DNA from: Thalassia testudinum
Lineage: Eukaryota; Streptophyta; Magnoliopsida; Alismatales; Hydrocharitaceae
Reading direction: 5' to 3'
DNA: 64,000 bases
Assembly: GCA_037157565.1 (NCBI GenBank)
Contig: JAZHRO010000063.1
Span: 153,624,501 to 153,688,500, forward strand
The notes beneath the pieces were generated by a model. That model worked only from the letters and a program-made list of their open reading frames with translations, did not search any database and was not told the DNA's origin. Of the stretch, positions 10,550-21,547 are shown in pieces. A program made the position numbers and the translations under genes. The number at the start of each line of letters is the position of its first letter. Within the stretch, counting starts at the first letter, position 1.

Positions 10550-11846
10550 TCACCAATAAGTTGCAAAGTGGCCTCGAAATTTTGCTGAAATTCTTAATGA
10601 ATCGTCTATAAAAGCTAGCATGACCCAGAAAGGATCTAACCTATTTGACATTTGTGGGCAATGGGAGTTTGGACATAGAATCAACTTAGCCTTATCTACT
10701 TCCAACCCACTTTCAAACACAACATGCCCAAGTACAATGCCTTTCTGTACCATGAAGTGGCTTTTCTCCCAGCTGAGGACTAAACCAGTCTCCTTACATC
10801 TCTTCAGCACATTCTTTAAGTGCAGAAGACACTGGTCGAAAGATGAGCCGTAAATGGAGAAGTCATCCATAAAAACCTCGATGCACTCGTCAATCATGTC
10901 CGAGAAAATAGACATCATACATTGCTGGAAAGTTGCAGGTGCATTACATAGTCCAAAAGGCATATGCCTAAACACAAAAGTGACGTAAGGACTCGTGAAA
11001 GTCATCTTCTCCTGGTCATCAGGGAAGACTGTAACCTGGTTGTACCCAGAATATCCATCAAGAAAGCAATAATACTTATTCCCCACCAATCTTTCTAGGA
11101 TCTGATCAATAAAGGGCAAGGGAAAGTGATCCTTCTGGGTAGTGGTGTTCAATTTGCGATAGTCAATGCAGACCCTTCAACCAGTTGAGGGTCTGGTCAC
11201 CACTTGTTCACCTTGGTCATTTGTTTCTACAGTGAAGCTTGCCTTCTTTGGCACCACATGTATTGGACTAACCCATTTACTATCTATGATGGGATAAATG
11301 ATCCCAGCGTCCAACCACTTCAGAATCTCCTTTTTAACCACTGCCCTCATGTTAGGGTTAAGACGTCTTTGCATGTCTCGAAAGGGTTTGATGGAATCAT
11401 CAATATAAATGTGATGCATGCAGAGCGTAGTCTATACCCTTAATATCAGCAATCGTCCAAGCTATGGCTTCTTTGTGCCTTGATAAACAGTCTAACAAGG
11501 CTCCCTCTTGCACTTCAGATAGTGCAGACGAGATGATTACAGGGAGTGTACCATTTGGCCCAAGGAATACATACTTGAGAGAGTCAGGGAGGGGTTTCAG
11601 TTCAAGGTCAGGGGCTTGTATGGTTGACGGTTTCATAATAGAAGTCCCCATCTCAGGTAGCAGATCTACCTTAGGTAGGTACGATGGGGAGAGAGACTCA
11701 GTAGAAACTCTAAGCAATTCCTCAAGTTCTAACACATCTCCTTCACATTCCTCCAAGAGGTGGGAAGGCTCATTTAGCATGACATGTTGAAGGGGGTCAT
11801 CACATAAAATTGCAAGAGTTGTCTCTTCAATCAAATCATCTACCAC
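10550..11846 (-). pseudogene. B0 reverse transcriptase and upstream linker
   Basis: Three minus-strand frames cover this: linker with LKYVFLGPNGTLPVIIS (11846-11400), RT fingers with MQRRLNPNMRAVVKKEILKWLDAGIIYPI and WVSPIHVVPKK (11419-11177), and palm with KDHFPLPFIDQILERL, YSGYNQ, MPFGLCNAPATFQ and the catalytic box F-M-D-D (11152-10550). This is the standard Athila-type order. Stops and frame changes near 11170 and 11410 break the gene. The start lies in the same polyprotein as protease. Confidence 0.9.
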
Positions 11847-11876
11847 CTCAACTTGGGAACAATCCTCAAATCCAGC

Positions 11877-12235
11877 TTATTTATAAGCATCAAACACATT
11901 AGGCTCGATTTTCCTGTTCCCAAAGCCCATTTTTAATGCCCCAGTGTGACAAATAATTGAAGCATTAGAAGTCGCAAGAAAAGGGCAGCCCAAGATGATG
12001 GAGGGCTTGGTTGGTTTGTTGGTAGAGTTAGTGTCTAGTACTAGAAAGTCATTGGGGAAAAAGAAATCCTCCACTCTCACGAGGACATCTTCCAGTAGGC
12101 CCCGTGGTGTCTTCAAAGAACGGTCTGCAACTTGGAGGATTACATGGGAAGGCTTCAGATTGCCTCCTCCAAGTTGTTCATATACATAGCTTGGAAGGAT
12201 GTTCACCCCTGCACCCAGATTAAGCAGAGCCCCGT
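11877..12235 (-). pseudogene. B0 aspartic protease domain, split by chromovirus E
   Basis: The minus strand shows NGALLNLGAGVNILPSYVYEQ, LQVADRSLKTPRG, DFLVLDT and PSIILGCPFLATSNA: an Athila-type retropepsin. The usual catalytic D of the D-x-G triad reads N here (NLGAG). The upstream part, ending in ISVVVGDLQIDK, is found at 31563-31620; E is inserted between the two halves. Joining positions show a 5-bp target duplication, CCCGT at 12231-12235 and CTTGT at 31563-31567, changed by two C-to-T steps. Confidence 0.85.
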
Positions 12236-14981
12236 TGTTACAACCCGGTTCCCTAATCCCAACAGGACACAAGAATTGGACCAACTCGACTGATCCCAAG
12301 ACCCAGCCGTCCAACGAGAAAGTAACCAAAAAGCAGTAAAATAAACCACATTCACCATGCAAGTAACTGGCAGTAACGAAAGTACAGCAGTAAAGAAAAG
12401 AACTACTACAGTACATACCACCACAATAGTAGAGAATTAAAAGCAGGTACAGAAAATATGAAGTTTACAATAAAAGAGTACAAGGTGTAACAGAAATACT
12501 CACTACTACAAAAAATGGGTACAACAAAAGTACAACTACTGGGCTCTACTAGGCCCAGCACCCTCCGCAGCCGTAGGCTCTGGCTGCTCAACACCTGATC
12601 CTGAAAAAGGTGACAAATATGACACGTCAGCAAAACGCTGAGTAGAGTGGCAACTAGCCAGCTAAGAAAAACAGTAAAGGTGGACAAGTAGCTGTTGTTC
12701 TTAATTTATTTATTTCTCTATTTACTCTTTCTTGATTTATTTCTCAGGTCTTTCTCTTGATCTCGAATGTTCCTCGTGGGAACGATCTTGATTGCAGTCT
12801 TTTCCGAAAAGTAGAAGTAGCACGTGGTGCTCTCCTAGCTGGGAGAGTCCCCCGTGGTGGTCCTACCCTCAGTCAACCACCCCAAGGTCACTGACGGACG
12901 TAATGGTGACTACGGCACGCACGATAAATGCACGGGTAGCTACCCCACACTGGCATGCAGTCAGTCGTTTCAGTTAACGGGTGCGCCCAAAGCACAACAC
13001 GGAACCAGTATAGGGTAGAGCCCTCTCAGTAACAGGGGTCCAGCCCCTCCACAGTAACCAAACAGGGGTCTTGCCCCTCCCCAGTCCACGCACCCTCCCC
13101 TGACTACCCTGGTTTTCCCAGTGGGCCTAACAAGTCAGTGTAGGATGGCTAGCTGAACCCCGGGCCCCGTGGGGTGGCTAGCTCCCTCCCTACACTAGTA
13201 GCTCTCCCCGGTACGGTGTACGCAAGGGCCAAAAGTCGGTACAAAGTGGCCAGACCTAACCCCAGGTCCCTGGGGTAGCTAGATCCGCTCTGCACTAAAC
13301 AGGGGGACAGTCGCTCTCCTTGGTACTCCATACTCAAGGGCCAGCTCAGTTCCCCATCCACTTTCCCAGTTCCGTTCTATTTATTTTCCAGGAGCTCTAC
13401 TCCTAATTCCCCGTAGGGTTCATGCTCATATTTCTCAGGCCAAGCCATACTAGGTTTCATCATTCAGTGTTATTCACATATAGCACGTGTTTCCAACATT
13501 TAATCTTTCTTTTCCAATTTATATACAAGCAGCTCGAATTTAGTTTCCAAACAACAGGAATTACATGTAGCAGTTACTAGCAACAGTATTCTACATTTCA
13601 CAGGCAGCTGTTATCCAATTACAAGCAATTATCATTATTCTATCTACTTATCCAAGATTGCAATTCAGGCATTCAAGATATTCGTTTCAGTGTTTCTGTT
13701 CCTACGATTCATGCCACACCCTAGGATCTATCATTCAATCTAGTTTTCAGGTCCTAGGATTCATGCCATACCCTAGGATCTATCATTTCTTTCAGAGATG
13801 CATTAATGCTTGTAATTAACTAAGGGGAGCCACCCTACTAGCAAAATCGAGAGTAATGGAGGGGTGATCGGCAAGTCCACGTGCCTCCGCAACCCCCAAA
13901 GCCGCAACAGAATGAGGTCCTAACACAAGGATCAATCACAAGGAACCACTCAGAATAGGATAAAAGTATTTCAAACAAGTAGAGGAGCTAATTCTGAGAA
14001 GAACAGAATCTTAAACGTGGAAATTGGACCTCGAACGGACCCTAAACGGGTCAAAAATGATAACTCTGACTCAAATCATACGTCTGGAATACCTTCCAGA
14101 TGTCATAAAAAGTGGTCCAAGTCATACCTCACTCTACGCTACTCCTCAGACCTCCAGGGATCCTGCTGAACCGTCTGGACCCAATTCCAGATGTCCGACC
14201 ACCTCTCCGAACGTCTGGAAACGCTCTCCGTCGTCTGGTGCCTTGCCCAGACGTCTGAACTGTGTGGGAGGGTGTGTCCCCGCGCCTTCCCAAAATAAAT
14301 CCTACATGCGCGACGAAAACTCCCTCAACACGACACGTCTCAGAACCTCAGCGGAATGGCCTGCATGGCCGTATCCGCAAAAGGAGGTATAGGAGGAAAT
14401 ACGTACCTCTCAGTCGCCTGGAGCTCCCTCCAGAAGTCGCCTACGTCGTCTGGATGTAGGTCCAGACGTCTGATTCTAGGAAAAATTCCCAGAATCAGAA
14501 CCCCTTCATCTTCTTCCTGCTGTGCACGGCCACGCCGTGCTCGCCTGCCCGCTGCCTGAGCTATAGCAGCACCGGGGGAAGCTCCCCAGCACAACGCTCC
14601 TCCGCACGCCCGCCGGCCGGCCTCGAGCTACTCCAACGAGCTCTCTCCCTCACGGCACGCGTGCTCTCTCCTCTTCCTTCTTGCTGCCCCTCTCCTCTCC
14701 GCCACTGCACCCGGCAGCAGCGGCGACTCGCTCTCACTCTCGCTCTCATGCTCGCACCGGAGGATGGAGGAGACAGGTGGATGTGGTGAATGAGGGAGAG
14801 GGGAGAGGATATAAGTAGGCACGGGGGGGGGGGGGGAAGATGCTGCAGGTCGACAGGTGCCGCGTGCAGACTCGTGATCATACGCACGTAAAAATTTATT
14901 TCGAGACATCTGGGAAGGCGTCCAGATGTCTGGACCAACTCCCAGACATCTTAAAGTATTTGGATGCCTCGGGTCTTAACA
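12236..14981 (-). repeat. 3' LTR of chromovirus E (2746 bp)
   Basis: It matches the 5' LTR block by block (for example 12236 with 26550, 13841 with 28156, 14000 with 30580, 14981 with 31562). It contains many CGTCTGG/CCAGACG motifs (14081-14245, 14447-14475, 14905-14955), partly paired as inverted repeats, and a run of G at 14824-14835. The ORFs within it are not genes. Confidence 0.9.
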
Positions 14982-15064
14982 ACATAACAAACTCAAAGGA
15001 AGTTTCGTCCCCGAAACTTGCGCTAACTATGGTGCGGAAAAACAAGAATATACGCATAACAAAC

Positions 15065-15600
15065 TCAAAGAGGACTGAAGCCGATCTGAAAAGACGTACC
15101 CTTAAAGAGCTCTGGGTACTGCTCCCACATCGCCGCCTCAGGCTCCCAGGTAGCCTCCTCGTACCACTGGCTCCTCCACAAAACCTTCACCAGGGGTACT
15201 TGCTTCCGTCTCAGACTCCGGACGGCTCTGTCGAGAATTTGCACTGGCCACTTGGGGTAGGTCAGGTCGTCACCTACCTCGATGCTCTCATGGCTCAGAA
15301 CGTGACTGGGATCGGCGATGTATCTCCTGAGGTTGGACACGTGGAATACGCCGTGCACACCAGAAAGTTGGGGAGGAAGGGCAAGCCTGTAAGCAATGGG
15401 TCCAACCTGCTCCAGGACCTCAAAGGGTCCCACGAACCTCGGTGGGAGCTTCCCTCTCACCCCAAACAGCTGCAAGCCCTTCATGGGAGAAACGCGAAGG
15501 AAGACATGGTCCCCAACCTCAAACTGCACCTCTCTGCGTTTCCGATCTGCATAGCTCTTCTGTCTACTCCTGATAGTGCTGAGTCACCTGTGAACTGGCC
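15065..15600 (-). pseudogene. E integrase C-terminal domain with chromodomain; catalytic core deleted
   Basis: The minus strand shows the linker after the integrase core (SRQKSYADRKRREVQF, 15570-15525), FEVGDHVFLRVSPMKG, RFVGPFEVLEQVGPIAYRLALP and VFHVSNLRRY, then VLWRSQWYEEATWEPEA, the chromodomain-like end that binds modified histones in chromoviruses. Directly upstream (15590-15720) the sequence is already the RNase H tail with HPGKANMVADAL. The HHCC module and DDE core, normally about 250-300 residues, are absent. This internal deletion makes E unable to integrate by itself. Confidence 0.85.
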
Positions 15601-17211
15601 AAGTGGGCGGGCGCCTTCTGGATCAAAGCGTCAGCCACCATGTTGGCCTTTCCCGGGTGGTAGGAAATGCTACAGTCATAGTCCTTCAGGAGCTCCAAAC
15701 AACGTCTTTGTCTCATGTTGATCTCCTTCTAATCGAACAAGTATCTGAGGCACTTATGATCTGTGAAAATCTCAAAGGACTCACCATACAAGTAGTGCCT
15801 CCAAGTCTTCAGCGCGAAGACGACAGCTGCCAACTCCAGGTCGTGGTTAGGGTAGCTATGCTCATGGGGTTTAGTTGCTGCGAAGCGTAAGCGACAACGT
15901 GATCCCTCTGCATGAGCACACCCCCTAATCCCTGCAAAGAGGCATCGTGTACACAATGAACCCACCACTACTGTCTGGGATGGTGAGCACGGGAGCCGAA
16001 GTCAGCCTCTCCTTCAGCTCCTGAAAACACGCCTCACAAGAGTCTATCCAAGTAAAGGGCACGTCCTTCCAAGTCAACTGTGTCATAGGACGTGCAATCT
16101 ACGAGAAGCCCCTGATAAATCACCTGTAGTAGCCTAACAGTCCCAAGAAACTGCGGATCTCAGTAATAGCACGCGGTCTCTCCCACCTGAGCACTGCCTC
16201 AACCTTGGCTGGGTCCACAGCCAAGCCATCCCTGGAGATGACATGACCCAAGAAGGTCACCTCCCTCAACCAGAACTCGCACTTGCTATATTTAGCGTAT
16301 AGCCTACGTCGTCTCAGTGTGTCCAAAACCATCCGCAAGTGCTGTCTGTGCTGCGCCTGATCTCGAGAATAGATGAGCACATCATCAATGAATACCACCA
16401 CAAACTGGTCCAAGTACGGTCTGAACACCTGGTTCATCATGTTCATAAAGGCAACGGAGGCATTGGTCGGCCCAAACGGCATGACCAAAAATTCGTAGTG
16501 TCCATACCGGGTATGGAAAGCTGTCTTGGAGACGTCTGCCTCCTTGATCCTCAACTGGTGGTATCCAGACCTCAAGTCTATCTTGGAGAATACCGTGGCA
16601 CCTCGCAGCTGGTCAAACAAGTCATCAATCCTTGGCAGCGGATACCTGTTCTTGATGGTAACCCTATTCAGCTGTCTGTAGTCCACATAAAGGTGTAGGG
16701 TACCATCCTTCTTCTTTACGAACAATACTGGGACTCCCCATGGAGACGCACTGGGCCTCACAATGCCCTTCTCCAAAAGATCCTGCAACTGAGACTTGAG
16801 CTCTCGCAGCTCGAGTGGTGCCATCCTGTACGGTGTTGTAGAAATGGGGCTGGTCCCCGGTACCAGTGAGATCTCAAACACGATCTCACGCTCCGGCGGT
16901 AGTCCTGGCAACTCATCTGGGAACACGTCGGGGTACTCTCCGACCACTGAGATACTTTGGAAGTCTGCCACAGGGCTGGGCTCCGCCACCACACAAGCTA
17001 GGAAGCCCTCACACCCCTGGCCCAAAAGTCTCGCTGCCCGAAGTGCAGAAATGCACCTGAAGCCTCCGTCCACTGGCTGCCCGTGGAACTCGAAAGAAGG
17101 CAACTCCGGTATGGAGAAGACGATCTTCCTCTCAAAATAGTCCACCAAGGCATGGTAAGCGGACAGCCAGTCCATCCCCAGGATTACGCCAAAGTCCTCC
17201 ATCTGTATCAT
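15601..17211 (-). pseudogene. E reverse transcriptase and RNase H
   Basis: The largest open piece (17211-16120, 363 codons) contains [19 protein letters not shown], the RT motifs [48 protein letters not shown] and the catalytic box F-I-D-D, then [11 protein letters not shown] and [11 protein letters not shown]. RNase H follows with [20 protein letters not shown] and [12 protein letters not shown] (15968-15729), after a broken stretch 15970-16119. The RT catalytic aspartates are preserved, but stops separate RT from RNase H and from the protease. Confidence 0.9.
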
Positions 17212-17535
17212 AATCAGGTCAGTGGGAAGGCTGTGTCCCCCAACATTGACCTCACAACCTATCTACACCTCCTCAGCCACAAACAACAGACCACCCGGAC
17301 CTCTGATCACAACCGGATCCTCTAACAACATACAGTCCTGTCCTAAGCTAGCAGCAAAACTGGCAGCGACAAATGAGTGCGTAGCGCCAGAATAAAAAAG
17401 CGTGTAAACAAGTCTGCCGGAAACTGAAACCATACCTTCCACCACTGATCCTGAAGCTTTGGCATCCCTGTGTGTCAGGGCGTTGATACGCCCCTCAGCC
17501 CTAGGTTCAGACGAAGCAGCCACACTCTGAGTCGG
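17212..17535 (-). pseudogene. E aspartic protease region
   Basis: The minus strand shows INALTHRDAKASGSVVEGMV, then the retropepsin active-site region reading Y-S-G-A-T-H-S-F where chromoviruses have D-S-G-A-T-H-S-F, so the catalytic aspartate codon is mutated. A stop near 17263 separates it from GMDWLS of the pol frame. In a live element it would cut the Gag-Pol polyprotein. Confidence 0.8.
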
Positions 17536-18666
17536 ACGGGTAGCCGCCGGCCGGTACCCTCCCTGCGACTGCTGTCCTCCTCCTCGCTCCTGGAAACTGT
17601 GGCCTCCTGCTTGCCCTCCAGTGCTAAACGCGGGGAGCATCTGCTGACCTCCAGCCCTAGACAGACAGTCCCTCCTGATGTGGCCCAGTTGGCCACACTG
17701 GTAACAAAGGGGGACTCGACTCCTGCCCTCAATGGGTCCCTGCTGACGGCTGGGCAAGGGTCCGGTGCTGGCAGCTGGCCCCTGTCGGGGGCCCCCAAAG
17801 GCCACTGATGGCCCCGCAAAGCATGACGGCCCTCCCGCGGGTGCCACGTTCCTCCTCTCTTGTCGGTCCTATGAGAAGTCTGGCTGGTAGGGCCTTTTCC
17901 ACCCGCTGTCAGTGTCACATGTGAACGGGTTGGTTTCTTCATATGTCATAGCTGCCTCCACCACCCTTGAGAACGTAGGTAGCTTCAGGGGTTTGACATA
18001 CCCCCGAATAGCAGGTCATAGCTCCTTGGTGAACCTCCAAAGGCGCTCCTCCTCGATAGCCACGGCTGTCGCTGCGAAATGAGACAACTCTAGGAAACGC
18101 GTGCGGTACGCGCTCACGGTCATTATCCCCTGGCGGAGAGTGTGGAACTCCCGCCTCCTCTGGTCCTGCCACGTCTGGGGGAAGTACTGCTCACAGAAGA
18201 GGGTGACAAACTGGTCCCAAGTCGGCTCGTCCCTCTCCTGACCTCTGACCGCCCTCCACCACCTGTGTGCCACGCTCTCTAGCTGGTATGTGGCAAAGGC
18301 CACGCGACACTCCACAGGGGGGCGAAGGGTGTCAAATACCTTCTCGATCTGCTCGAGCCAGTCCTTCGCCTCGGTCGAGTCCTCATCCCCCTTGAAGGAG
18401 GGGGGCTTCAGCTTTCGGAACTGTCCGAAAAACTCATAGTGGCGCTGAAGTGGAGAAGCTGGTATGCCTCCAGGTAAAGAAGCCTCGTGCTCAGAAGTGC
18501 CGAAGGAAGGTGGGGGTGGTGGAGGCCCACCCTTTCCCCCACTTCCCGCGCTGTGTCCGTCTCGTGGTCCCACAGAGGACTCCCCCTCCTCAGCCCCAGG
18601 GAGAGGCACTCGTGGCGGCGGGTGAAGCTCCTCTCGCACGTTGTCTCGTATCAGCTAGGTGACGTC
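17536..18666 (-). pseudogene. E gag, main part with zinc knuckle
   Basis: The 18639-18016 frame holds the Ty3/Gypsy Gag capsid domain: FRKLKPPSFKGDEDSTEAKDW, ATYQLESVAHRWW, FCEQYFPQTWQDQRRREF and FLELSHFA. A stop near 18013 and frame changes follow. Downstream (17847-17540) lies the CCHC nucleic-acid-binding knuckle C-Y-Q-C-G-Q-L-G-H-I-R-R-D-C. The gag start is at 26364, on the other side of element F, which is inserted after a GACGTC in gag with the duplication ACGTC (18662-18666 and 26237-26241). Confidence 0.85.
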
Positions 18667-18907
18667 TAATTAGCCCATAGTTGTGGGCTATTTAAGTATT
18701 TAAGTGCCTACACATTAGGTTAATTCTAACATTTATTTAGTATAAATTAGGATGTAAATAGATTAATTCATAGTTTTAATTTAATTACATAATCCATGCA
18801 TTGCATTCATACTTTAAGTACATTTAGAATTAGTTTAGAATGGCATTTATCTAATTAGATAACCAATTAGGTATATTGTTTTTATTAACATAAAAGTTGA
18901 GGGTCTG

Positions 18908-18915
18908 TATATAAA
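18908..18915 (+). promoter_or_regulatory. TATA box of F 5' LTR
   Basis: TATATAAA lies 241 bp into the LTR. It is conserved in the 3' LTR (24872) and on the minus strand in C (7157-7166). Confidence 0.65.
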
Positions 18916-19329
18916 TGGCCCTAATATTTTAACATTATTTTCTTTTCTTCTTGCAGGAACGGCTGGCTGCCGCTCCAACGACGAACGGCTGGTGCAGTGA
19001 AGAACCCATTCAAGTGGGAGCGGATGTGATGGATCTGGTCGGGTGGATGATTTCAAATGTGTGCAGGCCACTACAAAAGGAGGAGGGAGGCAACCGAGCT
19101 CGGGAGGCCTCCGCCACCAACCAACCACTGTGCAGAGAGAACCTCTCTCTTCCACTCCACACTGCCGGCCTCTACTGTGGCGACGAGTCTCCATCACCGT
19201 GGGCGTGTGGTGTGACAGGCCACACCGCCATCCGGATCTCACCGCATCACCGTGAGCACCTTAGCGTGCATCCCCCTCGCCGTCATCGTCGACCACCATC
19301 ACCGAGCTACTGATTCAGCCACCCTCTCA

Positions 19330-19373
19330 GTAACTTAAGACGTCTGGGGAATTTCCCAGACGTCTGAAGTTAC
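19330..19373. promoter_or_regulatory. 44-bp GACGTC palindrome in F 5' LTR
   Basis: Arms GTAACTT, AAGACGTCTGGGG and their near-complement, with two mismatched pairs. It is homologous to 6705-6748 in C. The copy in the F 3' LTR (25294-25337) has C-to-T type changes in both ACGTC cores. Confidence 0.8.
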
Positions 19374-19506
19374 CCGCTCACTTCCACCGCACACGCTTGA
19401 AGTCGCCTGCAGACCCCTTCCCGCACCTGCAGAACCTTCAGCGCACCCATGTCCGTCAACCTTCAGCTCAAATGCGCCTCAACTCTCCAACAGCCACGCC
19501 TCCGCC

Positions 19507-19640
19507 CGCGCCTGCAGACCACCGCAACCATCTTCCACGCGCCTGCAGACCACCACAACGCTTCCACGCGCCTGCAGACCAACGCTTCACCGCGCCTGCA
19601 GACTAGCGCCCACCGTCTCCAACCGCGCCTGCAGCACCCT
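19507..19640 (+). repeat. Short tandem repeat with CGCGCCTGCAG core
   Basis: Five imperfect units with spacings of 31, 29, 24 and 33 bp. The array is also present in the 3' LTR (about 25470-25600) and, inverted, in element C. It explains the long GC-rich ORFs in these LTRs. Confidence 0.7.
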
Positions 19641-20284
19641 CTGCCCGCGCTTGCAGAAGCGCCCGCAGCTTGCGCGCACACGTCAGCCGCCCGCAGCGCC
19701 CTCCGCCCACGCACAATAGCCTGCAAACCCTCATCAGCTACAGCCGCACCCACTCAACCGCCTGCAGCCGCCACCAGTAGCACCTCCGCCGGAGCTCATC
19801 CGGCCACCTCCGGCCACCACGCGACTCGTTGCCACCACCGATTCGAAGCTCTTGGTCCAAGGGACCTCCTCCGAGCTTCCCGCGCCCGGCCATCGGCTCC
19901 TCGTCGCGCATGACAACGGGGAAAAATTCCCCTATTTTGCTACAGTAAATCATCAATTAAAATTTACATTTTCTGCCATTGCCACATTTTAATCATATTT
20001 TATTGATTCTGCATTGCGGAAAATATCCTATAGTTTCTCATAATTACCATTTCAGCATTGTTTCTTGCTTAAACCTCAATCTAAAGGCAATCTTGGCTTG
20101 GTTCTTGTCCAAATTGACTACGAACAAACATTTTTAAGTGGCACGAATTTTAATACGTTATTGCCTCCCTGTGGATACGACCCGCTCCTCTGTGAGTGGT
20201 TATTTGTTGTTAAAAATTAATTAGTCGATTTTTCCACCATATTAAACTACAAACGACTTAAAAGTGAAAGATCGACCAGTCAAA

Positions 20285-20302
20285 TGGCGCCGTTGCCGGG
20301 GA
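20285..20302 (+). other. Primer binding site of element F (tRNA-Asp)
   Basis: TGGCGCCGTTGCCGGGGA, two bases after the LTR, is the primer site typical of Athila-type elements, complementary to the 3' end of tRNA-Asp. Confidence 0.92.
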
Positions 20303-21547
20303 GGCAACAGACGCAATAATTTCGCCTAATTTTATTTGGATTATTTGTCAATTGCACAGAGATTTGACCATCTATTATTTTCTTTTCTGTGCGAGAAATT
20401 TTGTGCAAGAATCAGCCTGTGTGAGAGGCGACCCTTGACGTCGCCAGATGAGAACTGGACAAGCAATTTTGAAAGGAGGAGAAGGACGAGGACGCGACGG
20501 ACACCATTGTATTTAATCGCTAATTTAATTAGAATAGAATTAAGACTGTAGACTTAATTTTTCATTGCAGATAGTTTGAAACCCTTGTTCTGGGGCGTAT
20601 TTTGAGGGGTTTGTTCCCCGATTTTGTTTTGGGCCCGTGTTGGGTAATTTTTGGGAGTCTGTTCCCTTTTCTTTAGATTTAGGTTTATTTTTTTTATTAT
20701 TACTTTTATTTGCTTGTGCATAAGTAGTTCTAAAAAAAAATAGAAAAAGAAAAAAAACGAGCTGCCTGCTAGAAGCTACCTGCCCTAGGACGAACCATTT
20801 AGGTCTGTATGAGCAGCCTCTAGATTTGCTTTTCTGCATTGCGTGCATTTTTGCATCGAAGATCGCTGGAGGCAAGGTACGTATTCTCTTACTTTGCATC
20901 CTATTTTTGATCACGCATTGCATTTAGGATTTAATGCAAAGACCACAAAGTCTGTCTTGAAGCGATCTAACAAGTGGTCACATATATTCAAAAAAAAAAA
21001 GGACTAATTAAAGGAGGGACATCTAAAAATCAAGGACTTGATTGTAAAACGTGGTGTGCGATTAAAAATTCAAAATCATTTTGCGGTGAATGCACACTTA
21101 TATCTGTTGCACCATAACACTCATTTAGACACTCCTAAGTCTTGAAACGACTAGGACAAGAGCCCTCCTATCGTTGGATTCTGAAGTGTTCGGAACTGGA
21201 AATCAAAGGTTTTGTAAATCCAAAGAGGGGGATACCCTGTCACGGATTTTTGGGGGTAGTTGAGGAGCACCGCGAAAGCACAGCTTCAAAGGAAGGCTTA
21301 GGCCTACTTGCATCCCTCGATCTTCCGTCTTTGGATTTACTTGACCATTTGAAATTTAGGGAAGAACACCTAAGCTCCAACTAGGTCTTCTTAGGCGAAC
21401 TGTAGGTTGGCAATAGGCACGTAAATTGACTGACCAAATTGTATTGTCACCTACAATCTGACTTAAAATCAAAAGCCTAAATTGGGAATGACCTAAAAGG
21501 TCCTTTTTGAATTGTGTCTTGCTTGGGGAATTCTGATTGAAGTGTGA
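20303..21547 (+). other. Leader of element F, shared with B0
   Basis: Non-coding. Blocks match the reverse strand of the B0 leader, for example the stretch around 20612 (TTGTTCCCCGATTTTG) with 34382-34397, and the AGACCTAAATGGTTCGTCC block (reverse strand, 20780-20800) with 34211-34229. A splice-donor-like AAGGTACGT lies at 20874, and a pyrimidine-rich stretch ending in CAG lies near 21627. If used, this would be a leader intron of about 750 bp. Packaging and dimerisation signals would be expected here but cannot be recognised by eye. Confidence 0.7.

Larger units (their letters stand above)
18667..20282 (+). repeat. 5' LTR of element F (1616 bp)
   Basis: It begins TAATTAGCCCATAG (TGATTAG in the 3' copy) and ends CCAGTCA. 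It has a TATA box TATATAAA at 18908-18915 and a strong splice-acceptor-like tract ending TTCTTCTTGCAG at about 18957. The 44-bp GACGTC palindrome is at 19330. A short-unit repeat CGCGCCTGCAG starts at 19507, 19538, 19567, 19591 and 19624. Confidence 0.93.

Noticed and set aside
14840..15721. 293-codon plus-strand ORF
   Set aside because: Antisense to the chromovirus integrase tail and RNase H, which have clear domain motifs on the minus strand.
19449..19913. 154-codon ORF in the F 5' LTR and its twin at 25438-25902
   Set aside because: Made of CGCGCCTGCAG short repeats; the twin arises because it is the other LTR. It crosses the polyadenylation/U5 side and resembles no protein.
20285..20302. 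tRNA-like sequence
   Set aside because: It is the primer binding site complementary to the tRNA-Asp 3' end, not a tRNA gene; no cloverleaf surrounds it.
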